Assembly (NCBI GenBank): GCA_937891565.1
Contig: CALAHA010000012.1
Span: 1 to 13,212, forward strand
Reading direction: 5' to 3'
DNA length: 13,212 nt
Source of the DNA: an uncultured Ilumatobacter sp.
GTDB taxonomy: Bacteria; Actinomycetota; Acidimicrobiia; Acidimicrobiales; Ilumatobacteraceae
Positions 1 to 6,418 of this stretch are shown here, piece after piece. Under the pieces are notes generated by a model that had not been told where the DNA came from, did not search any database, and saw only the letters and a list, made by a program, of their open reading frames with translations. The number at the start of each line of letters is the position of its first letter. Position 1 is the first letter of the stretch. A program made the position numbers and the translations under genes.

Positions 1-53
1 AGCGCTACTGCTGGAGCGTGAGGCGCCGAAATTCTGGGGCTGTCAGCGGGCTG

Positions 54-93
54 TCGTCCACAGCGCAATGGGGCTGTCCACAGGCTGTCCACA
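54..93 (+). promoter_or_regulatory. Cluster of three DnaA-box-like nonamers
   Basis: Three near copies of the high-GC actinobacterial DnaA box TTGTCCACA lie in 40 bp: TCGTCCACA (54-62), CTGTCCACA (74-82) and CTGTCCACA (85-93). Each matches 8 of 9 bases, and all share one orientation. Starts are 20 and 11 bp apart, close to two and one helical turns. A weaker 7-of-9 copy, TTGCTCACA, is at 132-140. No AT-rich unwinding region or dnaA/dnaN gene is adjacent, so this is not an obvious replication origin. It could regulate the small gene at 166 or the nrd operon, or titrate DnaA. Binding is inferred from sequence only. Confidence 0.4.
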
Positions 94-128
94 TGGTCAA
101 CCACATCAAACCCACACGGTTTCCCGTC

Positions 129-158
129 TTGTTGCTCACAGGCAATCTGGCGCACAGT
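129..158 (+). promoter_or_regulatory. Putative leaderless promoter of the small ORF at 166
   Basis: TTGTTG (129-134) and CACAGT (153-158) are separated by 18 nt, and the -10-like box ends 7 nt before the ATG at 166. The geometry matches the apparent leaderless promoters elsewhere in this window (TACnGT-like box 6-8 nt before ATG). It is weak evidence alone, but it supports the chosen start because no ribosome binding site is visible. Confidence 0.35.
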
Positions 159-165
159 AGAACCC

Positions 166-447
166 ATGGCCAGCCCACTGCTCTCCAGCGCCCGAATCGA
201 GCGTCCTTCGCACAACCGTCGGCATCGCTCGACGCTGCGCCAACTCGATCGTTGGTGGCTAGAACGCACAGGGTGGCGCACCACGCTGGAGTTCAGGGAG
301 AATCACAGCCGGTCGCTCGAGGGCCGATTGCTCGCAACGGAGCCGATGTGGGTGGCTGAAGCCGAGCTCGAGGGCCGAGTAATCGCCGCCATCGAACGTT
401 CCGAATCACGTGCGTGGGCGCGGTTGGCATGTATCGCGGCCGCCTGA
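166..447 (+). CDS. Small hypothetical protein, 93 aa
   Basis: I do not recognise this protein. It would be a 93-residue, Arg- and Trp-containing soluble protein with no signal peptide or membrane segment. The first ~25 residues are basic (several Arg and His). The rest, from LDRWWLERTGW onward, reads like a compact alpha/beta fold ending in an Ala-rich helix (AWARLACIAAA). Third-codon-position GC is roughly 70% by my hand count, close to the neighbouring genes, which favours real coding. No Shine-Dalgarno sequence precedes the ATG, but a CACAGT box 7 nt upstream fits a leaderless transcript. A longer overlapping frame (18-359) is low-complexity and less convincing. The DnaA-like boxes lie 73-112 bp upstream and the nrd promoter begins 53 bp after the stop. 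It may be spurious. Confidence 0.5.
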   Translation: MASPLLSSARIERPSHNRRHRSTLRQLDRWWLERTGWRTTLEFRENHSRSLEGRLLATEPMWVAEAELEGRVIAAIERSESRAWARLACIAAA

Positions 448-500
448 GCAGGGGCTTAGCGGCACGGCAACGGAATTGCGGATGTTTTGTGCATCTACCG

Positions 501-530
501 TTGACAGCTGCGTAGTTTCACTGCTGTAAT
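501..530 (+). promoter_or_regulatory. nrdAB promoter (sigma-70-like)
   Basis: TTGACA (501-506) is a perfect -35, and TGTAAT (525-530), five of six to TATAAT, is the -10, with an 18-nt spacer. The predicted transcription start near 537 leaves a leader of about 187 nt before nrdA. Both NrdR-type boxes fall just downstream of this start, suiting repression by blocking promoter clearance. A second TTGACA at 604-609 has only a poor -10 partner (TGAATA, 627-632) and is a less likely alternative. Confidence 0.65.
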
Positions 531-543
531 TACCTACTCGCTA

Positions 544-559
544 CCACGACATGTGGTGT
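544..559 (+). promoter_or_regulatory. NrdR box 1
   Basis: CCACGACATGTGGTGT is a near-palindromic 16-mer that matches the NrdR consensus ACACWATATATWGTGT at 11 of 16 positions, with the outer CAC...GTG arms intact. NrdR is the (d)ATP-sensing zinc-finger/ATP-cone repressor of bacterial ribonucleotide reductase operons. The box starts about 7 bp after the predicted transcription start and pairs with the second box 42 bp away. Confidence 0.65.
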
Positions 560-585
560 CGAGGTGGCCCTTTCGAAACGTTGAG

Positions 586-601
586 CCACGACATCTGGTG
601 C
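586..601 (+). promoter_or_regulatory. NrdR box 2
   Basis: CCACGACATCTGGTGC repeats box 1 at 14 of 16 positions. The start-to-start distance is exactly 42 bp, four helical turns, so both boxes face the same side of the DNA. Tandem boxes a whole number of turns apart are characteristic of NrdR operators. It ends 2 bp before a second TTGACA (604-609). Confidence 0.65.
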
Positions 602-625
602 TTTTGACATCAGGACGACAAGTCA

Positions 626-727
626 ATGAATAAGTCAAAGAACACAAAATTGGCCTCGAAATACGTAAAAGATTACGACGGAATACGACAAACGCAGACG
701 ATGACGATGAGACGGAGTAACAGGTGA
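626..727 (+). CDS. Possible 33-aa Lys-rich leader ORF ahead of nrdA
   Basis: An ATG at 626 opens a 33-codon frame ending at TGA 725-727, which overlaps the GTG start of nrdA (724-726) in a GTGA junction typical of translational coupling. An AGGA (612-615) lies 10 nt upstream as a weak ribosome binding site. The product begins MNKSKNTKLASKYVKDYDG and is strongly basic (five Lys in the first 16 residues, Arg near the end), with no membrane segment. The frame is much more AT-rich than the flanking genes, so it may simply be an unstructured leader that happens to be open. If real, it could be a regulatory upstream ORF of the nrd operon. I recognise no homologue. Confidence 0.3.
   Translation: MNKSKNTKLASKYVKDYDGIRQTQTMTMRRSNR
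714..717 (+). promoter_or_regulatory. Ribosome binding site of nrdA
   Basis: GGAG (714-717) sits 6 nt before the GTG at 724 and decides that start over downstream ATGs at 811 and 874, which have no comparable site. Confidence 0.6.
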
Positions 728-3330
728 CACTGATTGACGGCAATGTTGGGACTCAGGCAGCGACAGATGACACCGGTGAGTTACGCACACCGACCTTGAC
801 CGACGCTGCGATGTCCGCGCCGGTGGTGCAGGCGGGCGCAGGTGGCGCCACTGCCGCCGCTGCGGGTGGTGGGATGCGCGTGATGAAGCGCAACGGTCAA
901 CTCGAACCGGTAGACCTGAACAAGATTGTCCACGCCATCGCCCGGGCGTCAGAAGGGCTGCTCGGTGTCGACCCAATGCGTGTTGCTACTCGAACGATCT
1001 CGGCACTTGCCGACCGTGCAACGACGAACGAGCTCGACAACCTGTCGATCCGTACCGCAGCGGGCCTGATCGTCGAAGAGCCCAACTACTCCAAGTTGGC
1101 CGCACGCCTCCTGGCCACGGTCGTTGACAAAGAAGTCCGCAACCAGAACATCCCGTGGTTCTCTGAGTCGATCAAGGTCGCTCACGAGCAGGGCATTGTG
1201 TCCGACCAGGTGCTTGCATTCGTCGATGCCAACGCCCCCGAACTCAACGCTGCTATCAACTCTGACCGTGACCGCTTGTTCGAGTTCTTCGGCCTCCGCA
1301 CGGTCTATGACCGGTACCTGCTCCGTCACCCCGAGCGCCGTGACGTCATCGAGACGCCGCAGTACTTCATGCTCCGTGTGGCATGTGGTCTCGTTGCTGG
1401 TGACGCCAAGAGCGGTGAACTGCCCGGTGGCGTCGACGCTGCGGTCAAGTTTTATGACCTGATGTCGTCGCTGGCCTATCTGCCATCGAGTCCGACGCTG
1501 TTCAACTCGGGCACAACGCACAGTCAAATGTCGAGTTGCTACCTGCTCGACTCACCTGAAGACAGCCTTGAGGGCATCTACAAGCGCTACACCGACATCG
1601 CCAAGCTTTCGAAGTTTGCCGGGGGCATTGGCGTTGCGTGGCACCGGGTGCGTGCAAAGAACAGCCTGATCCAGGGCACCAATGGCCTGTCCAACGGCAT
1701 CGTCCCGTGGCTGCGGACACTCGACTCGTCAGTCGCTGCGGTCAATCAGGGTGGCCGCCGCAAGGGCGCCGCCTGCGTGTATCTCGAGTCGTGGCATGCC
1801 GACGTCGAGGATTTTCTTGAGCTGCGTGACAACACCGGCGACCACGCTCGCCGCACCCATAACCTGAACATTGCCAACTGGGTTCCCGACCTCTTCATGG
1901 AGCGTGTCGAAAAAGACTGGCAGTGGAGCCTCTTCGATCCAAAGAAGGTCCCCAACCTGACCGACAAGTTCGGCGAAGACTTCGAGCGGGCCTACACCGC
2001 TGCCGAAGAAGCCGGCCTCTTCGAAAAGCAGATCTCAGCGCGATCGCTCTATACGAAGATGATGCGCACGCTTGCCCAAACTGGCAACGGCTGGATGACG
2101 TTCAAGGACGCTTCCAACGAGAAGTGCAACCAGACCGGTGCGCTCAACGACGATGGTTCGCCACGCGTTGTGCACCTGTCCAATCTGTGCACCGAGATCC
2201 TCGAGGTCACTGACCAAGACAACACGGCGGTCTGCAACCTCGGTTCACTCAACCTCGGGAGCTTCGTTGGTACCGGCGCCGAGGGTGGCAACGAGTTCGA
2301 CTTCGAGAGCCTTGGCCGCGTCGTGCGCCAGGTCATCCCGTTCCTCGACCGTGTCATCGACATCAACTACTACCCGACGCCCGAAGCCGAATACTCGAAC
2401 AACAAATGGCGCCCCGTTGGTCTTGGCATGATGGGCCTGCAAGACGTCTTCTTCAAGAAGGGTCTGCCGTTTGATTCACCTGAGGCGAAAGAACTCAGCA
2501 AGCGGATCAGCGCGCATATCTACTTCCATGCTCTGTGGGCATCCACCGAACTCGCTGTCGAAAACGGCCCACACGAGTCGTTCGCTGGCACTCGTGCAGC
2601 GCAGGGCGACCTGCAATTCGACCTGTGGGACCTCGGCGGTCGGAAGAGTGGCGTTCCCGTTGTTCCGCCGGCCGAGCTCGACTGGGACACATTGAGGGGT
2701 CGCGTCAAAGAGCACGGCCTGCGTAACAGCCTGCTCATCGCTATTGCGCCCACGGCAACGATTGCTTCGATCGCCGGCTGCTACGAGTGCATCGAGCCGC
2801 AGCTGTCTAACCTGTTCAAGCGTGAAACTCTGTCGGGCGAGTTCATGCAGATCAACCGCTATCTCGTCACCGAACTACAGCGCCGCGGCCTGTGGGACGA
2901 AGAGATGATCAACGAGATCAAGCAGGCCGAGGGTTCGGTACAAAACGTCGAGCGCATTCCCGTCGAACTGCGTGAGGTGTACCGCACGTCCTGGGAGATC
3001 CCGATGCGCCAGCTGATCGACATGGGTGCCGAGCGCGGCGCCTTCATCGATCAGAGCCAGTCGCTCAACCTCTTCATGGAAACGCCGACCATCGGCAAGC
3101 TTTCGTCGATGTACCTGCATGCATGGAAGTCCGGTCTCAAGACCACCTACTACCTGCGCAGTCGTCCGGCCACGAAGATCAACAAGTCGACCTCGACTGC
3201 AGTCAAGGCGACCACACCGCCGAATGGCGGCGGTGGCGCTCCCAAGCCATCCCAATCAAAATCTTTCACCGATGAGGAAGCACTTTCATGCAGCCTCGAG
3301 AACCCCGAATCCTGCGAGGCATGCAACTGA
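724..3330 (+). CDS. nrdA: Ribonucleotide reductase class Ia, large (alpha) subunit
   Basis: NrdA reduces ribonucleoside diphosphates to deoxyribonucleotides in the cytoplasm together with NrdB. The product is 868 aa. Residues 1-50 are an Ala/Gly-rich extension. An ATP-cone (activity-site) domain starts at MRVMKRNGQLEPVDLNKI (51-68) and runs to ~145, marking class Ia rather than Ib. The catalytic barrel follows: redox Cys272 (SSCYLL), active-site Asn487/Cys489/Glu491 (NLCTEI), second redox Cys504 (AVCNLGSLNL) and the radical-transfer pair Tyr809-Tyr810 (TTYYLRSRPA). A flexible Gly/Pro/Ser linker (~830-850) leads to the C-terminal thiol tail with Cys856, Cys864 and Cys867, which re-reduces the active site through thioredoxin or glutaredoxin. 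All key residues are present. GTG start with GGAG 6 nt upstream. The stop overlaps the nrdB start by one base. Control is probably by NrdR through the boxes at 544-601. Confidence 0.96.
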   Translation: MTLIDGNVGTQAATDDTGELRTPTLTDAAMSAPVVQAGAGGATAAAAGGGMRVMKRNGQLEPVDLNKIVHAIARASEGLLGVDPMRVATRTISALADRATTNELDNLSIRTAAGLIVEEPNYSKLAARLLATVVDKEVRNQNIPWFSESIKVAHEQGIVSDQVLAFVDANAPELNAAINSDRDRLFEFFGLRTVYDRYLLRHPERRDVIETPQYFMLRVACGLVAGDAKSGELPGGVDAAVKFYDLMSSLAYLPSSPTLFNSGTTHSQMSSCYLLDSPEDSLEGIYKRYTDIAKLSKFAGGIGVAWHRVRAKNSLIQGTNGLSNGIVPWLRTLDSSVAAVNQGGRRKGAACVYLESWHADVEDFLELRDNTGDHARRTHNLNIANWVPDLFMERVEKDWQWSLFDPKKVPNLTDKFGEDFERAYTAAEEAGLFEKQISARSLYTKMMRTLAQTGNGWMTFKDASNEKCNQTGALNDDGSPRVVHLSNLCTEILEVTDQDNTAVCNLGSLNLGSFVGTGAEGGNEFDFESLGRVVRQVIPFLDRVIDINYYPTPEAEYSNNKWRPVGLGMMGLQDVFFKKGLPFDSPEAKELSKRISAHIYFHALWASTELAVENGPHESFAGTRAAQGDLQFDLWDLGGRKSGVPVVPPAELDWDTLRGRVKEHGLRNSLLIAIAPTATIASIAGCYECIEPQLSNLFKRETLSGEFMQINRYLVTELQRRGLWDEEMINEIKQAEGSVQNVERIPVELREVYRTSWEIPMRQLIDMGAERGAFIDQSQSLNLFMETPTIGKLSSMYLHAWKSGLKTTYYLRSRPATKINKSTSTAVKATTPPNGGGGAPKPSQSKSFTDEEALSCSLENPESCEACN

Positions 3331-4418
3331 TGGCACTCATTGACCCGATTACATCCGACGACTACGACACCTTCGCGGAGTCGAACACACTGGCCGCAGT
3401 GCCGGTTGCTGGGCAACGTAACATTCTTGATCCGGGCTTCGACCTGACGCTTCGGCCGATGCGATACCCGCAGTTCTTTGACATGTATAAAGACTCGATT
3501 AAGAACACGTGGACGGTCGACGAGATCGACTTCTCCGACGACTTGGTCGACCTCGACCGCAAGTTGTTACCAGCCGAGAAGCACATGGTGAGCCGTTTGG
3601 TGGCGTTCTTCGCCACCGGCGACTCCATTGTGTCGAACAACCTGGTGCTCAACCTGTACAGCCACATCAACAGCCCCGAGGCGCGGATGTTCCTGTCGCG
3701 TCAGCTGTACGAAGAGGCCTTGCATGTCCAGTTCTACTTGACCCTCCTCGACAACTACATCCCCGACATGAAGGAACGCGAAGCTGCGTTTGCTGCAGTC
3801 GAGAACATCCCGTCAATTAAGGCCAAGGCCGACTTCTGCTTCAAATGGATGGATCAGATTCAAGACATCGAGAGGATCGAAACTCCGGAGCATCGCAAGC
3901 AGTTCTTGTTGAACCTGATCTGCTTCGCCACCTGCATCGAAGGCCTGTTCTTCTTCGCAGCGTTCGCCTACGTTTACTTTTTGCGCTCGAAGGGCTTGCT
4001 CAACGGCCTGGCCGACGGCACCAACTGGGTGTTCCGTGACGAGTCGTGTCACATGAACTTTGCCCTCGAAGTCGTCAATACGGTTCGGGTCGAAGAGCCC
4101 GAACTGTTCGACGCTCAGCTCGAGTCCGATATCCGCGAGATGATCAGCGAAGCTGTCGAGTGCGAATACCTGTTTGCTGCCGACGTCCTCGTCGAAGGCG
4201 TACCGGGCATGAGCCTTGGCGACACCCGCGAGTACCTCCAGTACGTGGCCGACACCCGCCTCGCCCTGCTCGGCTACAGCGCCGAGTTTGGGTCGAAGAA
4301 CCCGTTCAGCTTCATGGAACTGCAAGACGTGCAGGGCCTGTCGAACTTCTTCGAGCGCACCGTATCGAGCTACCAAACCGGCATCGGCGGCGAAGTCGGC
4401 TTCGACGAAGAGTTCTAA
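3330..4418 (+). CDS. nrdB: Ribonucleotide reductase class Ia, small (beta) subunit
   Basis: NrdB holds the dinuclear metal centre and stable tyrosyl radical that NrdA needs. With the ATG at 3330 the product is 362 aa, within the family's usual length. In this numbering the ligands are Asp98, Glu129, His132 (EALH), Glu204, Glu238 and His241 (ESCH), and the radical Tyr136 is four residues after His132, so this is a tyrosyl-radical protein, not a Tyr-less variant. The acidic C-terminal tail ending GFDEEF is the peptide that docks to NrdA. The frame is open upstream to an ATG at 3288, inside nrdA. I prefer 3330 because it forms a TGATG stop/start coupling and has GAGG (3316-3319) 10 nt upstream. 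ATG 3321 is a further possibility. It is cotranscribed with nrdA and followed by a stem-loop terminator. Confidence 0.95.
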   Translation: MALIDPITSDDYDTFAESNTLAAVPVAGQRNILDPGFDLTLRPMRYPQFFDMYKDSIKNTWTVDEIDFSDDLVDLDRKLLPAEKHMVSRLVAFFATGDSIVSNNLVLNLYSHINSPEARMFLSRQLYEEALHVQFYLTLLDNYIPDMKEREAAFAAVENIPSIKAKADFCFKWMDQIQDIERIETPEHRKQFLLNLICFATCIEGLFFFAAFAYVYFLRSKGLLNGLADGTNWVFRDESCHMNFALEVVNTVRVEEPELFDAQLESDIREMISEAVECEYLFAADVLVEGVPGMSLGDTREYLQYVADTRLALLGYSAEFGSKNPFSFMELQDVQGLSNFFERTVSSYQTGIGGEVGFDEEF

Positions 4419-4420
4419 GC

Positions 4421-4458
4421 AACAGCAGCGCAGAGTGGTCTCGCTCTGTACTGCTGTT
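4421..4458 (+). terminator. Terminator-like hairpin after nrdB
   Basis: A 15-bp stem with two adjacent mismatches pairs AACAGCAGCGCAGAG (4421-4435) with CTCTGTACTGCTGTT (4444-4458) around an 8-nt loop, starting 2 nt after the nrdB stop. There is no long T-tract, only short T-containing sequence after it, so it may be a weak intrinsic terminator or a 3'-end stabilising hairpin closing the nrdAB unit. Confidence 0.6.
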
Positions 4459-4491
4459 CCCTGAACGTTCGTTTGTAAGGCTGTGCTTGGC

Positions 4492-4497
4492 TACGTT
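4492..4497 (+). promoter_or_regulatory. -10-like box for the HMG-CoA lyase gene
   Basis: TACGTT ends 6 nt before the ATG at 4504, so a start at or near that A would give a leaderless mRNA. No Shine-Dalgarno sequence sits at the usual distance from 4504 and no clear -35 is visible. It resembles the boxes upstream of 5468, 7559, 9995 and 12378. Confidence 0.35.
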
Positions 4498-4503
4498 GCT
4501 GAC

Positions 4504-5406
4504 ATGAGTCAAACTCTGCCAGCCTCGGTGATCTTGCGCGATGTGTCGATGCGTGATGGGTTGCAAGATGAGGCGCCCGTTCCGACCGAGACGAAGTTGG
4601 CGCTTTTCGAAGCGCTTGTTTCTGCCGGGGTACGCGAACTCGAGCTCACCAGCTTTGTCCGGCCCGACCGGGTACCGGCAATGGCTGACGCCGACGAGCT
4701 TTGTGCAGCGACGTCAGGTGCTGACGTGGTCCGGTGGGGTCTGGTCCTGAACCGGCGTGGGGCCGAACGAGCACTGGCTGCTGGCTTGACCCATCTGCAG
4801 TACGTCGTGTCGGTGAGCGACGCGCACAGCCGGCACAACGCTGGAGCGTCGACCGACGACGCGATTGCTGCCTTCGAGGCGATTGCCGGGCCGATGATCG
4901 ATCAAGGTGCCGTGATGGAGATGACCCTGTCGACGGCTTTTGGCTGCCCGTACGAGCATCGCATCGACCCGAACCGTGTCGTTGAAGTCGCACGGCGCGT
5001 CGTCGACGCGGGTGCATCGTCGATCGGTCTGGCCGACACTATTGGCGTTGCTATCCCGAGCGAAGTCGAAGCGCTGGTCGCAGCTGTCGCCAATGCGCTC
5101 GACGTGTCGATTGGAGCGCACCTCCACGACACGCGCGGCTTGGCGCTCGCCAACGGGCTCGCCGCACTTGGTGCCGGTGCAAATCGCATCGACGCGGCAG
5201 TCGGCGGCCTCGGCGGCTGCCCGTTCGCTCCCGGCGCGAGCGGCAATGTCGCAATCGAAGATGTGGCGCATGCCCTCGGAGAAATGGGGGTCGACACCGG
5301 TTGCTCGGTCACAGGATTGATCGACGCAGCAGTTCTTGCCTGCGCAGCCGTCGGTCGGCCGGTCGCCAGCCACGTCGGTGTTGCTGGCCCGCGCTTTGCC
5401 AGCTGA
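4504..5406 (+). CDS. mvaB: Hydroxymethylglutaryl-CoA lyase-like protein
   Basis: This is a TIM-barrel lyase of the HMGL-like family. HMG-CoA lyase cleaves 3-hydroxy-3-methylglutaryl-CoA to acetyl-CoA and acetoacetate, the last step of leucine breakdown. With M1 at 4504 it is 300 aa, the usual size for bacterial HMG-CoA lyase. Hallmarks: RDGLQ (17-21, metal-binding Asp18), a TSFV segment at ~49-52, FGCPYE, metal ligands His206 and His208 in HLHDTRGLA, and the catalytic loop GGCPFAPGASGNVAIED with Cys239 and Asn248. All active-site elements are present. The frame extends to a GTG at 4483 with AAGG just 2 nt before it. ATG 4504 is preferred because homologues begin near LPASV and a -10-like box fits a leaderless start. 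It is monocistronic or loosely linked to the ATPase pair 61 bp downstream. A related acyl-CoA lyase specificity cannot be excluded. Confidence 0.87.
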   Translation: MSQTLPASVILRDVSMRDGLQDEAPVPTETKLALFEALVSAGVRELELTSFVRPDRVPAMADADELCAATSGADVVRWGLVLNRRGAERALAAGLTHLQYVVSVSDAHSRHNAGASTDDAIAAFEAIAGPMIDQGAVMEMTLSTAFGCPYEHRIDPNRVVEVARRVVDAGASSIGLADTIGVAIPSEVEALVAAVANALDVSIGAHLHDTRGLALANGLAALGAGANRIDAAVGGLGGCPFAPGASGNVAIEDVAHALGEMGVDTGCSVTGLIDAAVLACAAVGRPVASHVGVAGPRFAS

Positions 5407-5454
5407 TGTCACCAAATCAAACTGAAGTCACTTCCCGAATCGTTGTCTTGTCAG

Positions 5455-5460
5455 TACCGT
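5455..5460 (+). promoter_or_regulatory. -10-like box for the ATPase operon
   Basis: TACCGT ends 7 nt before the ATG at 5468, which would give a leaderless transcript for the two-gene ATPase unit. No ribosome binding site or convincing -35 is seen in the 61-bp gap after the HMG-CoA lyase gene. Confidence 0.35.
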
Positions 5461-5467
5461 TGTGACT

Positions 5468-6418
5468 ATGAGTGCGGACTGGCTCACACGGAGCAATGTT
5501 GTCATCGTCGCTGGTAAAGGTGGCGTTGGTTCTTCGACGGTCGCTGCCGCGCATGCGCTCGCAGCCGCTCGGCAAGGGGTCGACGTGCTGTTCATCGCCG
5601 TCGACGGCCGCCCAGGTATGGGATCGCTGCTCGGTGGACGTGAAATCACCGACCGCACCCAAATGCTCCAGCGCAATGTCGCGTCGAGGGGATCTGGCAC
5701 TATCGCAGCTCGCACGATTCCTGCTGAACAAGCCTTCGGTGACTATCTCGAACTCAAAGGCGTCGGCGGCATTCTCCGTCGAGCGGCATCGGCTGCGTCG
5801 CTGCCGATGATCGCTGCGGCGACGCCAGGGCTCGAACATCTTCTTGTCCTTGGAAAGATCAAAGAACTCGAACTCGACCGGGCCGCCGATCTGATCATCG
5901 TCGATGCGCCACCCGCTGGGCATGCGGCGCCGTTCCTCCGCTCGGCATCAGGCCTTTCCGACGTCGTGAAATCAGGGCCGATACTCGACCAGGCCCGAGA
6001 GGTCTCTGAAATGCTCGCTGACTCAGCGCGTTGCATGGCACTGCTCGTGGCGCTTCCGGAGGAGACGCCGATTACCGAGGCGATCGAACTCGCTGGCGAA
6101 CTGGGTGACGAGATCGGGCTTGCGCTGCTGCCGCTCGTGGTGAACGCCTGCTGGCCCGATCGGGAGGGGCTCGCGAAAACCCCTGCGATGGCTGCCAGGT
6201 CGCACAAGATGAAGTTGTCGGCCGAAGCGAAGTCGGCGCTCGAATCAGCTGCTGCGTTCGGTCGCAGCCGGCTCGAGCAGCAGCGCTATCAGATCGAGCG
6301 GTTGCGCGGCGAGCGGCCGGAGCCGGTGATCACACTTCCCCGATTGACCACACCCAAAATTGGCCCTGCCGAACTCTCGGCTCTGGCCGACGCACTCGTC
6401 GAAGCGGATCCGTCATGA
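5468..6418 (+). CDS. Get3/ArsA-like ATPase, first subunit (BagA-type), atypical P-loop
   Basis: A SIMIBI-class ATPase of the ArsA/Get3/MinD group, 316 aa from ATG 5468 (an in-frame GTG at 5462 is two codons earlier). It resembles the mycobacterial Rv3679 type, the first half of a Get3-like pair of uncertain cargo. The deviant Walker A reads GKGGVGSST: the signature lysine (Lys17) is present, but the usual P-loop lysine is Ser22. The switch I region has VDGR (~45-48), and the Walker-B/switch-II segment is VDAPPAGH with Asp146. The C-terminal third is helical and charged, with no membrane segment and no arsenite-binding cysteine cluster, so an arsenite pump role is unlikely. The stop overlaps the next gene's ATG (ATGA, 4 bp), so the two proteins are made together and probably form a heterodimer. 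The Lys-to-Ser change suggests this subunit cannot hydrolyse ATP at its own P-loop. Confidence 0.85.
   Translation: MSADWLTRSNVVIVAGKGGVGSSTVAAAHALAAARQGVDVLFIAVDGRPGMGSLLGGREITDRTQMLQRNVASRGSGTIAARTIPAEQAFGDYLELKGVGGILRRAASAASLPMIAAATPGLEHLLVLGKIKELELDRAADLIIVDAPPAGHAAPFLRSASGLSDVVKSGPILDQAREVSEMLADSARCMALLVALPEETPITEAIELAGELGDEIGLALLPLVVNACWPDREGLAKTPAMAARSHKMKLSAEAKSALESAAAFGRSRLEQQRYQIERLRGERPEPVITLPRLTTPKIGPAELSALADALVEADPS

Noticed and set aside
1..151. C-terminal end of an upstream gene (frame 1 ends at TGA 19-21; frame 2 is open to TAG at ~149-151)
   Set aside because: Too short to judge, with no recognisable motif in either frame. The DnaA-like repeats dominate this stretch.
604..632. 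Second nrd promoter, TTGACA with TGAATA
   Set aside because: The -35 is perfect but the -10 is poor, and transcription from it would begin inside the leader ORF. The 501-530 promoter is better.
448..723. Cobalamin riboswitch or other known riboswitch in the nrd leader
   Set aside because: I see no B12-box-like or other conserved aptamer core; the leader is mostly AT-rich and unstructured by eye.
4714..5415. 233-aa open frame on the minus strand opposite the HMG-CoA lyase gene
   Set aside because: It is antisense to a gene with intact active-site motifs; its composition is typical of a shadow frame.
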